Positions 20,901 through 33,307 of a stretch of 64,000 bases of DNA are shown here, piece after piece. Source of the DNA: Pseudoscleropodium purum (lineage: Eukaryota; Streptophyta; Bryopsida; Hypnales; Brachytheciaceae); NCBI GenBank assembly GCA_963969395.1, contig OZ017796.1:29130243-29194242 (forward strand), read 5' to 3'. The notes under the pieces are model-generated. The model was not told the DNA's origin. It worked only from the letters and a program-made list of their open reading frames with translations, and did no database searches. Each line of letters starts with the position of its first letter. Positions within the stretch are counted from its first letter, which is position 1. The translations under genes and the position numbers were made by a program.

Positions 20901-23714
20901 GTCTATTTCTGCTGGTGGAAATTTGAGTAGTGCAAAGACTAGCGACGTCCCAACGTGGATGTGTATTCCTGGCACCTCCTTCAGAGTGGTGAGTTATGCC
21001 CTTGCCTAGCACTTTGGCCTTAGACTTCACCTTGATGACTAATGTAAGTTCTTAAGTTTGATTGCTACTATCATGAACGCTGCCGGTTTTAGTGAAAATG
21101 ATTTTCTACCTCGTAATTTGTCCGGGTTTTGAGTAGCTGCGTTGTCCACTCTGATACTACTTTTCACCATGTTAAAGAATATCTGAGTTTTGGTTTGCAG
21201 GATGCTTTTAAGCACAAAACTGGCAACTGCTCCAACTGGTTTCTTACTCATTTTCACACTGACCGTAAGCATTTCTGCAAGCTTTGCTTTGGCATTACCA
21301 TCACATATGAAAATTCAATATTTCTGTAAGTATATTTGATGACCTTATTGCTGTCAGCTGCATGACTCTAATCTGCCTAACATAATCCTTGTACACGAGG
21401 ACGAAGGACACTTAATCTATACGATTGTGTCTGGCCTTGATGGGACTAAACCTTATGTTGCCTTCGGCAGACTTTCTTTCAGATCTTTCAGTATGGTCTT
21501 TAAATTCAACAGCCGTGCTAGATTAAAAAAAAGTAAAGGCAGTGTCGAGTTTATCATTTTACAGAGACAGATGATATTTGCTCATTCGACTTATTTTGAG
21601 AAGGTAATGGATGGTGCAGATTACCAAGGACTCACACGAGGCTTTAGACACGGCAAAATATTCTGCTCAATAATTACAGCTCGCCTCGTTCATCTTCGCA
21701 TTGGAATTCCTTCGGATCGCATTGAAGCTCTTCCTCTGAACGAAACGGTCCTCATAGACGGCGTCCGGGTGACATTTATAGATGCTAATCACTGCCCAGG
21801 ATCAGTCATGATTCTCTTTGAGCCTCCTAACGGTAAGGTAAGATTTTGTGACGAGATTTTGGTTGATAGAATATTAAACTTATTGACGATGTACATCCAT
21901 GACATGTCAAGTGACGAAAATATGAATTTCATTGACTTTTCGGGTTTGACGTGCACTTACTCGTACCGTGTCGTCATAATTTCTGGACACAGTTATTGTC
22001 TCGAAGTCACAGTTGACCATCTAACGACAACTGCTGTAGTAACCAACTGTAGTTGCTGGCGTCATGTTGATAAAAGTCTATAAGTATCTTTCTTCTCGTC
22101 TAGATGAGAATTGGATCGAACATCTGACAAATCGTGTGTTCTTTGGTTTGTGGATTTCTTGAAGGCTGTGTTACACACTGGAGATTTTCGCTTCTGTTCA
22201 GACATGGCTTCTATTGAGGTTCTGAGGGCATGCCGAATAACCACTCTTATACTTGACACAACCTACTGCGATCCCCAGGTAAGCAGCAAGTTTCGTGCTA
22301 CTGTTTCTCAGTTGTCTTCGAAGCGAATCCCTATATGTTTTGTGATTAGTCTTCCTATCCGCAAGAAGTGGGAAGTAGGAATGGGAAAGATAATTCTGTT
22401 GTTTTCTAGTGAGGATTGTAGCGATTTGATTATATTTGTTCTGATGATATTAGTCTGCTGTCTTTTGTCTTGCAGTATGATTTTCCAAAGCAAGATGCAG
22501 TCATAGAGTTCGTGATCGATGCAATTCAAGCGGAGGCTTTTAATAGCAAGACTCTTTTTCTCATTGGCACTTACACGATAGGTGAGTTTTTGAACTACTC
22601 CGTATCATACTAGCATCCTGTCACTTATTCTTGGCTAGTGCAGAGCTGTCTTTGTTAAGATGGAGACGCAGTTGTGCAACATCACTCACTTACAACTCCA
22701 GTTTTGACGAGGCACTCTTGTCTGGACTTGTCGGTTTTGTCCGTTCATCTATTATGCTGCTCTATATAATAATTTAGAATACATTGCAATTTTAGTACGA
22801 TAGAAGTACTGATAGCACATCAACAGGTAAAGAGCGAATATTTCTCGAGGTTGGTAAAGCTCTACAGAAGTACGTCTATGTCGGAGCTGCAAAGCAGCGA
22901 CTGCTAGATTGCATGGACCTTGCCGAGGAAGATAAGAGATGGTTGACGACGAAAGATCAAGAGAGCCATATTCACGTGGTGCCGTTGTGGAGTGTTGCCA
23001 GTTTCAAGCGCATGGGCTCAATCTCTCGCCATTACCATGTACTTTCTGGTTCACTTTCTGTACAAGCGAAGATCATAATGATCCGGAATTGTGCATATCT
23101 TCTGTTTTTCCTGCTTACTCGAAGCAGTAATTCGCTTGAAGTTCAATCCATTTTTGATGCCGTGTTTTACCCACTTTTTCAGGGACGATATAATTCCATC
23201 GTTGCGTTCTCACCAACGGGCTGGAGTTTTGGGAAGGACAAGAAACGTATTCATGGTCGCCCTGGTCGGCGATATCAGCAAGGCAGCATTATCCGGTTCG
23301 TTTCTGTGGTCTGTTGTGAATAATGTCTCGCTTTTTACCTTTCCGCAATAAGCAAAGACGACTCCTGTAATTGTTGCTCGCATCCTTTTTGTTCCCACGG
23401 TATTCGTTGCCTTACATGTGTTAGGATTCTAGTGCTCGTTATCCATGTTCTCTTATTAGATTCTTTCCTGAGGAATCACTGTAATTTGGAGAAGATGAGG
23501 TCCTCAGTATTTCGATTTCGAGAAATCTTCGGACTGATTTTTTCTCAACGGCTACATTGGCAGGTACGAGGTGCCATATAGCGAACACTGCAGCTTCACA
23601 GAACTAAGGGAATTTGTGCAGACCATTGGTTCTGAGAACATTGTCCCTAGTGTCATCAGCAGGGGAGGCCTGTCAGCCGATGCCATGGTCGCGAGTTTAC
23701 TGAGTGAAGAATGA
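17902..23714 (+). CDS. SNM1: SNM1/DCLRE1-family DNA cross-link repair nuclease with three UBZ4-like fingers and a SAM domain
   Basis: Ten exons: 17902-20022, 20311-20479, 20750-20988, 21201-21264, 21620-21837, 22165-22278, 22476-22581, 22827-23038, 23183-23295, 23564-23714. All introns have GT-AG ends and phases agree, giving 1168 aa. Residues 1-480 are low-complexity with an internal duplication. Three C2HC fingers of the UBZ4/Rad18 type start at C491, C558 and C626 (pattern CPxCG..H.xxC). A SAM domain spans about 672-735 across intron 1. The metallo-beta-lactamase core shows HFHTDH (H860, H862, D864, H865, split by intron 4), DANHCPG (H922), LHTGDFR (D944) and LDTTYCD (D968). The beta-CASP/DRMBL part shows GTYTIGKE, FSPTGW and YSEH (H1127). 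Family members are nuclear 5' exonucleases that trim DNA at interstrand cross-links; UBZ4 fingers recruit them to ubiquitinated PCNA. The SAM plus DRMBL layout resembles the Arabidopsis SAM-domain SNM1-like protein. All catalytic ligands are present, so it is probably active. Confidence 0.9.
18604..19119 (+). repeat. Tandem 258-bp duplication inside SNM1 exon 1 (86-residue protein repeat)
   Basis: Unit 1 (18604-18861) and unit 2 (18862-19119) encode near-identical blocks. Each begins WSLH-GGTKRVK, then IQRFEQTE, AGLDS, ESDPGA, VICTQSK and PYELEFGQSA-ELGR. The units differ by scattered substitutions and a few-residue indel near the middle, which still leaves the frame intact. High DNA identity suggests a fairly recent duplication. 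No known domain is recognised in the unit. Confidence 0.9.
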
Positions 23715-25997
23715 TATGTAAGCAGGTCAACATCAACTAAGTTACATTTGCCTATCCGAAAGCCCGAAACTGAACCGTGGACAATAGGGTATCTTTTCAC
23801 ACTTCGGCAGCTGTACATTTCAATGGATTTGCTGACGCAATTCCCAGTTCCAAGAACGAAGAGATTTCGCCAGCAGGCCATGCCAACTAAACCGTCCCTT
23901 TTTCCGGGTCGTTGCAGCAAGGTGAATGTCTACCGACAATGCACAGCCTCCTAAAATTTTCAGCCAGGATAATAACCTTGACCTCCAGTGATGATGAGAG
24001 TGAGCAAGCGGGAATTTTCGCGCAACGTAATTCAACGGAGGACATGTGTCAAGGATCGGCGCCTCACAAGTGGCACGACATGTGCCCCACGTGCTCCCAC
24101 ACATGGGAACAGGACCGTAAGCCAGGTGGCGAAGGCAATATCGCTGGGAGTCTGGGACACCTACGTGTGTCTCTGTGATTGCCACGCTAGGGGGCTCGTT
24201 AGCCAGGTATCATCCGGTCCGGTTGTTAGCTCGTCAAATTAGGAAATTGCTGGTCGATACTCAAGCGTTCTAGTCGCCTCGTGGAGTCATTTCTTCCTTT
24301 CTGTTATGGATAAACCCCCAATGCCACTGACTGTCCTGCTTCATCATGACAAACTCAGCCTCTCAATGAGATGACCCTGACAAACTTTCTAGAATCTGCA
24401 GATGCCCCACTCGATAACTTACATCTATTAGAAATGTTAGTAGGTGATCGATCTGCTCTTTCACTGATCAAATAATTTTTTAATTTTCTCCGTCCATTTG
24501 CGTTGTCCATCTCAAGTGATCGCTTCTTGTGTCTCGGTTATCAGTTTCCGGACCATTTGTCGCCACACAAGATGGAATTTTCTGACCAATACTTCGTCTG
24601 AGTCATCACACCAGATATCGTACTTAGTTATCATGTATTCTGTCCGTTACTTTCGGCTTATTGGATGAGTACTTGGCTTTGTAGTTCTTTCTTCGTGACT
24701 AGATAACCATGTCTATTCTTTTTGAAGAGGCTTCACTCACAAATATCATTGAGAAGAGAATTATAAATTCATTTTGTACATGAAAGGTGGGTACCCCCTA
24801 AACTTCTACTTTTTGCTATTGTACCTACATGTTAGTATTCTATTGGTCATATTTTCATATTTTCTTGTTGGCAAGCAAAAGAAGGTTCCAATGACCAAAA
24901 AAATGTGACATTTAGATATTGTATTCCAAAAATATGATGGGTGCAAGTTTTTTTTTAAGATGCTATAAAATCACTTCTTCAATATACATACATAATAATT
25001 TTTGGAAATGTACCAAGAGTTATGAAAGTTGTTTTAGGTGGGGCATGATTTTGGATGTATCCACCTTGTATTATTGTCCCTTGTAATAATGTCCCATTTG
25101 GAAGAATTTATAACTATATTTAAATTCATTTCATAATTGGTACTATTCTATATTAGAGTCAAATTTGTTAAAAAATAATTCAAATTATAAATAAATATAG
25201 CATTTAATGAAATTTTCAAAAATTATACTATGATGTAATTCAATAATGAAAAAAATATTGGGAGGAAAATCTAATTCCTCACAAAACCATGAAGCCCAAG
25301 CCATGAGTATTGGTAAAGTTGTTAGTATTGATAAAGCCCTAAGTATTGACAAAACTACGAAACTACTAAAGGTCATAAAATATTCCCAACTATACTAAAG
25401 GTCTTAAAATATTTTGAATCTTGAAAAATGAACTTTAAAAAATTCTAAATCAAGTTAATAAGAAGAAAATAAACTGAAAAGGAAATGATTTTGTAAGAAG
25501 TCTAATGAATCTACCCTCAACATACAGTAGGACAAATCCTTGTAATAAGTACACTATGATTATGTCTATGTTATTTTGGATTGTTAGTAATCCTTGTAAC
25601 TTTAATTACTCAAAAATAAATGAAACATTTTTTTAAATATATTTCAAAAATACCTCACAAAAAAATTCTTTAAATATCTCACAAGAATAGGTATATACTT
25701 TATAGAAAACTAGATACAATTTTAGTAAGAAATATTGTAGCATCATTAAAATATCCTTAGTTTTGTGCATAATTAATCCAATTTAGAAAATTCTAAGTGC
25801 TACATGGCACATTGCCAATATTTACAAGTATTTTCAAATCCTATGTGGCATCTTGAAAATTAATCATTGTGTCCCATAGGTATTCAACTAAATGTCATAA
25901 ATAATTCAATTTTCATTGCAATTGTTGTGAAGTACAAAAATTAACTAGTTTTCTCTTCAAGCTATAATTTAAATTGAAAATATCATCCTTAGATTAT
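23715..25997. other. SNM1 3' flank grading into AT-rich spacer
   Basis: Up to about 24300 the DNA is as GC-rich as the gene and probably holds the 3' UTR. An open frame at 23912-24178 (with SDDESEQ and CPTC) has no recognisable homology and overlaps others. After about 24750 the sequence is AT-rich with no gene signal. Confidence 0.5.
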
Positions 25998-26076
25998 TTA
26001 ACTTCTAAAGTGCATACCATTGTCCCCTTGGGAGACAAAATGGATTTTGGGCAAGCTCCTATAGTCTCAATATTCA

Positions 26077-26588
26077 CTAGTATGCCATGTGCCGTTGCCA
26101 CAATCAAAATCAAAATCAAAGTAATTTTCTAATTTCCTAATTCATAAAAACTTTGAAATTCAATAATTTTTACATTAAATCCACACACTATAAAACAAAG
26201 TCCGTGCATGCTCCTTTCACAAAGATTTCTAATGGTACCATGAATGCAACTAGGAGACTTACGGTCCAAGGAATTTCAACATAACAAACAAGCAAGCAAA
26301 ACAAACAACTTAACTTAAGGTACGAACTAGTAGTATCCAATGTCATTGCCATAATAAAAATAAAAATGATTTTCTAATTTTTTAATTTATATATAAAGAA
26401 ATTTGAAATTCAATAACTTTCCCATTGTGAGTTGGAATGCCACGAATCAAAGCCCATACACCCCTCATTGCTAAGGACTCTTTGATGGTACCAAAAACGT
26501 GACTAAGAGACTCATAGTCTAAGAGATCTCAACATAACAAAGAAACAAAACAAAATAAGCAACCTAATTTAAGGTATGGATTAGGATT
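26077..26588 (+). repeat. Tandem pair of about 250-bp units (third copy at 28826-29076)
   Basis: Unit 1 (26077-26325) and unit 2 (26326-26588) both start ACTAGTA, continue through CATTGCCA-like, TTTTCTAATTT, AAATTCAATAA, ATGGTACCA, GACT-A-AGTC, CAACATAACAAA and end TTAAGGTA. A third, more diverged unit lies at 28826-29076. The arrangement shows local duplication followed by separation by later insertions. Confidence 0.75.
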
Positions 26589-27221
26589 TCTTGAAACTTT
26601 TTGTGAAAATGGAAAACACATTTATTTAGCATTACATATTTTTTGAAAGGCTGTTTCCAGAGTTGCCCTAGCAATTCAAGAATAGACACTACTAGAATTT
26701 TTTTTGAATTTTTTGAATTTTTTAAAATTTTTAACTGAAAAAAAAAAAGTTGAATTTCTTTTGAAAAAATAAAAAAATGAAAAAATAATGTAGTGATCTC
26801 TTTGCCACGTTAGATTGCTGCTACGGAGTAGATCCCAAAGTTTAGAAAACCAGTAGAATACAAGGGAACTTGTAGACCTCCAAAGGGGCTAAAAAACATC
26901 TAATACTTTCTAAGAATATAATTTTTATTTCAATGAACACCCGAGAAAAAAACTCATGGCACAATAAGCCCAAATTTTAGTTCAAAGGTAGAAAAAAGAC
27001 CTACAAAAACTTAAAATAAAAAAGTTTAAAAATTTGTTTCTCATATATTGTATTTTCAACTACGTAGGAAGCTTTGATTCATTCCATTTGAATTTGTTAT
27101 GTACAAGTTATGGACAATCTTGTTTTTTGAACAATCAAAGCATCTTCTTGAAAAAATAACTAAGAGGATTAATTTTTTAACTCAATTTTCACTATTTTAA
27201 AAAAAAAAAGTTTTACAAGGC

Positions 27222-28194
27222 TAATCCCTAAATGCCATAGGGGATCAAAAGTATTCTTATATAGTTTCAAGTCCAATTCATAAAGTTGTAACTTTTGCAT
27301 TTGATGTTTGAATTCAATAAAACTTGTTGGAAATTTTGTTTTCATTTTTTTACTTTGTGGTAAAATTTTAAGATCAATTCAAGATTTATTGATTTTTTGT
27401 AAGCCAATTAAAGTTCACATGTTCAATTTGAGTCCACCAAACTATATTTAATGGCTGCAACTTTGGGGGCTTGTGTCTCCTTCATCCAATGTTTGTTTTC
27501 AATAAAATTTGTTGGATTATGTTTTCCTTAAAGTCTAGTTATTGTGGTAAAATTTTTGTGTTAGTCCAAGTTGTTTAAATGTTTAAGAGCAATTTGAAGT
27601 TCAAAATCCATACATTTTTGGATTACAATGAACTTTCACGGCTTGTTTCCTCTTCATGCAATGTCCATTTCCAATGAAGTTTTTTAGAAAAATTGCACAT
27701 ATTAGTTTAATTTGTGTGTCTAAAATTTCATATCAATCCAAGGATTTATCAATGACTAGAACCATTTTAGTAGGAGGTTCAACCTCAAATGTGTTTTTTG
27801 CAACTTTTTCTTGATATTTTTTTTGACATTTCAAAGCCATTTTGTAGACGCAATGAGTTGATTAAATGATATTTTTTCACCAATATGTTTGTATGTTAGT
27901 TTTGAATCACTTCATATTTTAAATTTTTTCATTTGAATAGGGTTAAAAATCAAATTTCACCTTCAAATGTGTTTCTAGGAAAATTTCAGCATACTTTTTT
28001 AACACTAAAACATTATAATCTTGCAAACTATGTGACCAAATGACTCCAAATTTGATGCAAATCATCTACAACTTATACACTACAAAATTTTACGTTTGAG
28101 ATTTTTACACTTTAGCAACATTTACATCTATAACACTTTGATAAAAAGAAATGATGTTTTTAAATCCCAAAAGGCCTTGGGCCTTTAGGGATTA
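27222..28194 (+). mobile_element. Nested terminal-inverted-repeat insertion (973 bp) with internal tandem units
   Basis: Ends are TAATCCCTAAATGCC and its inverse GGCCTTTAGGGATTA. The flanking sequences on both sides are adjacent to each other in the homologous copy D near 58915-58935, which therefore represents an empty site. The interior holds three or more degenerate units of about 175-185 bp, each with CAACTTT..CATCCAATGT-TGTTTTCAATAAAA-TTGTTGG, and with GTGGTAAAATTTT in the first two. There is no coding capacity. Similar termini in the host element suggest a related family. A clear target-site duplication was not seen. Confidence 0.65.
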
Positions 28195-28581
28195 AGATTT
28201 CTTCTTAGAAAAATCTTACTATTGAAATTAGTGTGCTTTGATTCCATCTTAGAGCTTTTAACAATTTTGTTTTCCCTTCAATCTTGAACCCACTTCTACT
28301 TAATAATTTTTCAATGAGTGAAAATTAAATGTGTGCATTAAATTTTGGGTTTTTCCTAGAGTTGTAACTCAGTTTTTCAATAAAAAGAACTAGAAATTCA
28401 AAATCATTAGTGCAAAAAACTTTAACTTAAGAGGATTCAAAATTTTTAGTTGAATAAGGTATAAAACAATTTATTTTCTTCACTTTAAATATAAATATTT
28501 TGCAATCTATGTGCTTAAAGTTTCTGAAATTTCTTTCACACATTCTCACACTACTCTAGTATAAGATCCCATGGTTAAATA

Positions 28582-28622
28582 CATAAATAAAATAATAAAA
28601 TAAAATAAATAATTATAATATA

Positions 28623-28654
<32 letters not shown>

Positions 28655-28685
28655 TAATATATAATATAATATATAATATATAATA

Positions 28686-28731
<46 letters not shown>

Positions 28732-28803
28732 TATTATATTATATTATATTATATTATATATAATAATAATATAATAATATAATAATATAATAATATAATA
28801 ATG
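28582..28803. repeat. AT microsatellite (AAT/TA repeats)
   Basis: About 220 bp of almost pure A and T arranged as runs of AAT, ATAT and TATAAT motifs, including an ATT-run partly complementary to the AAT-run, so it could extrude as a cruciform. It separates parts of element B. Confidence 0.9.
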
Positions 28804-29118
28804 TATTTTGCTCTTTGCAGCAGAAACTAGTGTGCCCCATGCCATTTTTACAATCAAAAGTAAAGAAAAATAATAATTTTCTTATTTTTTTAATTGATAA
28901 AAACTTTCAAATTCAATAACTTTCATATCATAGGTCTATAATGCTATGAAATAAGCCCGTGCACCTATCCTCACTGAGAGCTTTCCGACAATATCAAGAA
29001 CACAACTAGGGAATGCATGGTCCAAAAAAACATACAAAACAAATAACCTAATTTAAGGTATAGATTATAGTTTTCTATAGCTTTTAATGGAAAAAAACCT
29101 TGGGATTCTAGGGTTTAA

Positions 29119-32100
29119 TTAGTACAAAATAAATTAAGAGAAAGTTGTTTATAATATAATCCTTTATACATCTAGATAACACCACCTAAAATCAACAAAA
29201 TAAATAATTGAGCATAGATCTAGTTATTAACCCCTAAGGTTCTATGATTATGTTTTCATTGAAAACGCTCCAAAAATGCCAATTTAATACTAGTGCAAAA
29301 ATTTTGAAAAAAAACTTTTTTGACATATAAAATCATAGGATCTTATATTATACTAACTTAAAAACATGTGATAAAAATCTCAAATATTTCCACCTCATGG
29401 ATCCCAAGATATTAGCATTCAAATTCACTAAAATCATTTTTTCTATTCTACAAAAAGCAAGGAGCTGCATTTCACAAGCTCACTTTTCTATGAAAAAAGG
29501 TCCAAAATGGTGGTGTTTCTTTAGATTCTTTTTTCTAGACATGTTGGTCACATGCTTGAAAATTTTCATATCATTTGGAATTGTATAACATATAGGAAAA
29601 AAATAGTAAGTAGATAGTAGTCAAGAATGATCCAAAATACAAAATTGTTAAGAATTTGATTATGGAATTAAAAAAATGCCAATCCCAATGGTTGGAAAGT
29701 TGTAATAAATAGTCTACATTCTAGGATTTTATTTTTTTCCAAAAATATTGAAAATTGAGTAAGATAAAGGACCTCAAATTTTATTTTAGAGTAGAGAATC
29801 CATAGTTGCCTACAAACAAAAAATCTTCATAACTTTTGATTCATTGATCAAAATAGAATGAATCAAAGCTTTTCACATATATAGAACTCTAAAAAACCAA
29901 TTTCAAATTTTTGTTTCTGAAAAAGTTGATTTTTTTATTTGCCTAGACTGCCCATTTATGAAAAAATGTAACATATTAGCCTATAACTTTTGACTCATAT
30001 TTTCAAATGACATGAAATTTAGTGAATATGAAAGATATTCCTTGTCCATACCTTATATTAAAATTTGAGTTTAAAATATACAAATCCTCATTCTCAACAA
30101 CTTGCCCATAAATTCTACAAAGCCAAAAATTGCACGCTGGTCCTTTAGAGGTTAAACTATCTAAGATTTTGTTGGATCTAGTGGGAACCAAATAGAAATC
30201 CAAATTCTATCAGCACGCATTATTTGGATGTTATATAAATAAACTATAAATTTCCAAACTACTAAAAATATTTGTAGCCTAAATTTCCACTCTCATGAAA
30301 TACAAATTGTACATTTAAAGCAAATTTTATAGATATCAATTTTAGAAACAGTCAACAATTAGGTGCGGTTATATAAATATTTCTTTTGTCTCCAAATGAT
30401 CTTCAACATTTGGACAAAATATATATTTCTTTAGTTTCTTGTTGTTCTCTTGACCCTATTCCCAGTTGATTTTCATTCCATCACTTCATTCATTCCCAAT
30501 GTAGTCGCTCTCAAAATGACTACCAACCTCCTTCGTACATGACAATGTGGAACTGGAAGAACATTTTGGGGAGGAGGGTAATACTTTGTAATACAAGGAA
30601 TAATTACACCAAGATTTAAAACATAATTTAAACTCCAAAGTAGCCAATAGTAATAAGATGCAAAGAAAAAAAAATGGTAAGTTACTAGTCTCACATCACA
30701 AGGAAATACACCCGGTCACTACAAGAAATCCTCAATGTCTTTGTCTACATGAAATCTATTGCTTAGAAAATGTGTACTACAATAGGATCTATTGTTTAGA
30801 AAATTTATATACAAAAAACTTATTGGCAACCATAGGGTATAAATGTCTTAGAAGAAGGGTAATAATGATGTGTAATGAAGTTAGCTTTAACTCATATGCA
30901 ACCAATGCACATATTAGACACGTATTGGTCATGTATCTTATATGCAATCCTTGAACAACAAATATTGCATAGTTTTGGAAAAAAATAATTAAGTTAAATA
31001 TTGCAAAATCTTTATTTAAGAAAATTTTAAGGTGCATCCCTAAAGGATATCCCAGAATTGGCATACCTATACAACACTTGCATTAGGGTCCCATGACAAG
31101 CTCAACACAAGTTTGACAACTTATTGCTGTCATTGCCAATTTATTTAATTTATTTTATTTAGACATGCAAAATATTCTTCTACATTTTAGAATATATATA
31201 AAAACATCAAATTTTTTCTTTTTAATAAAAATGCAATAACTTCAACAATTTCAAGAAGGATACAATTTACATTAAATTTGCTTTCATTTCAACAATATGG
31301 TAGTATGTATCTTACTTGATTTAAACACCCTACAACAATATCTTCAAAAAAATTGACAAGAATAATCCATTTGTAGACTTTCATCTTCTTTTGCCCTTCA
31401 AAAATGTATTTTTTAATCAAAATTGCTACAAATTAACACAAGTCAAAAATCAATTAGAGTGGATAAATTAATCATCTTTCATACGACTTTTACAATGTAG
31501 GACCTTTGTAACTAACTTGTATACCTACTTCTCTATCAAATCTTGGATCCTATTTCTTTCACATTTTCAAGATTATAATCTTCAAAGTAGACCATATAAT
31601 AAAATTATTGGAGATTCTTTACTTGCCTTCAAAACAAAATTCCTCTCATTTTTTACCTCACTAATTCAAATGGAATGTATAAATGCTATCTTTCTAGATA
31701 TAGATATGAGACAAAAGATTTTTTTTCTCTAGTTTTTTTACAGAAGATCTTTTCTTAAATAATTTAAAATGACTTTTTTGGTTTTTGATTAGATTAAAAA
31801 ATTAAAAATTGATATAAACCTATATTTAAAAATTCAATTGGTTTGCAAAGAGTTTCATTGAAAAGTGAAAAAGAGCCCCAATCCATTCAATTAAAAAAAA
31901 ATACTATCGAATATTGAATGAATAAGATCTAATCCATTTTAGTTAATGAAATGCTTTAGATTTTAACTTCTCTAAAGTTTGAATAGGTAGATGAATTTTG
32001 ATTTGGAGTTTTTTAAACAAAATAATTTACAACCATAAAAGGTCTTACGTTTGTAAGTTTTTCTTTCCTTTCTATCCATCCATTGATTTAGAAACTTCTA

Positions 32101-33301
32101 CAAGAATCTTGAAGCAACTAGTGACCAAGCTAGCCACATGACTACAAAATGTACAAAAAGTGGCTTTTCAAAATGTAGGTAGCACTTATACAAAACTCTT
32201 GAAAACATTCATGATCTCCTTTAGATGCTAGTTTATAGGAATAAATGTCATATGAAAATATAGAAAATATATAGAAAGAATTTTTGTAGTTTTTGAATGG
32301 ATATTTGGTGAATTCATTCATTCAAAACCTTTAGATGTGTGGCAAAATATTCTCATTCTTTTCTCAAATAAAATTTTAGCCAAAAAATTGCCAAAGAACA
32401 TTCTTCAAAATAAAGTGTTGTTAAAATCAAATGGACACTACTTCAACAACATTTTTTTTTGCACACATGGCATTAGTGGGTGCAAATTTGTAGCTAAAAG
32501 TAACAAATTGACCAAGCTCTAACAATGACCTAGGCCAAAAGTAAGGATTTTTGGTTTCCCCCATCAAATCAAATGATTGTATATACTGAGGGAGCAACAA
32601 TAGTTTCAATTGCTCTAGGGGGTAGAGATACTTATTTATAACTGCCCGAGTGATGGCTTTATAAGGCGATCTATTGTTGACAATAGTTGGATGTATTTTT
32701 CATTAAAAAAGATTCTTTGTTTGTACCAAAGCTAACTATATTAGGTAAGTCTATGAGACTGGAATGGATTCAAATTTAAAATCAACATTTGTATTGAATA
32801 AAATATTCATTCTTGGAAAAAAAATGAAATTTTTTTCCATTCTTCCTTGTCCTTATGTTTGTTTACATTCAACTCAATTTCTCAACAAATTTCCCGAATC
32901 ATACAGGCTCAAATACTTGAGTTATTAGAAATAGGTACCTCTACCTTCTTTTAAAAGTTTTCTTCGTAGTAATTGCACAATGCTTAATCCTCCATTCGAA
33001 GGTGGGCCCACTTGACTTGGCGCACAGGTTTATCACATCCAACAATGAGATACTAAAAATATTATTGTGCTATGTAACAGCCAATGCCACAACGCCACAT
33101 ACCCCAACATTTGAAAAATGATCATTTGTTGACTAACGTACTGAGCTTTCCTTTCGATCTGTGAGTGTGGGAGCCACTTACTCCAGCAGACCAATGACAA
33201 CCTTCCACCTCACTCCTATTCCTCTTCGAATGGAAAGCCCCTTCCAATAATCAAAATCAAAATCTGGGGTGGAAATGATGTGCCAGCGACGGAGAAGTCG
33301 A
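29119..33301. other. AT-rich spacer with repeat remnants, no gene seen
   Basis: At 29227 the sequence TTAACCCCTAAGGTTCTATG starts what looks like an inverted-orientation remnant of the TTAACCCC family (followed by CATTGAAAACGCTCCAAAAA, compare 6357-6380). Around 29840-30020 degenerate motifs of the type ATAACTTTTGATTCAT recur. Short open frames are low-complexity. GC content rises after about 33000 in the promoter of the DREB2 gene. Confidence 0.55.
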
Positions 33302-33307
33302 CACGTG
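33302..33307 (+). promoter_or_regulatory. ABRE/G-box (CACGTG in ACACGTGGGG)
   Basis: A perfect G-box with the ABRE core ACGTGG lies about 1.3 kb upstream of the DREB2 start codon, near the probable promoter or transcript start. AREB/ABF bZIP factors act through such sites on DREB2A in flowering plants. Function here is inferred from the motif and position. Confidence 0.5.

Larger units (their letters stand above)
25998..29118 (+). mobile_element. Large AT-rich element of the TTAACCCC-ended family, copy B, interrupted by other repeats
   Basis: Its left part (CATTGTCCCC..GACAAAATGG, ATTTTGGGCAAGCTCCTATA, GTCTCAATATT) and many later blocks occur in the same order in copy D at 58479-59405. Shared blocks include ATATAATTTTTATTTCAAT, GGACAATCTTGTTTTT, CATCTTCTTGAAAAAATAAC, and GACC-TACTTCTACTTAA-AAT. 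Its right end CCTTGGGATTCTAGGGTTTAA corresponds to the D terminus. Relative to D it carries three extra segments: two 250-bp units at 26077-26588 with a third at 28826-29076, a 973-bp insertion at 27222-28194, and an AT microsatellite at 28582-28803. No protein-coding frame remains, so it is non-autonomous or degenerate. The class is uncertain; short inverted termini suggest a DNA transposon. Confidence 0.6.

Noticed and set aside
23912..24178. 88-codon open frame downstream of the SNM1 gene
   Set aside because: Lies in the probable 3' UTR, overlaps other frames and has no recognised domain despite a CPTC motif.
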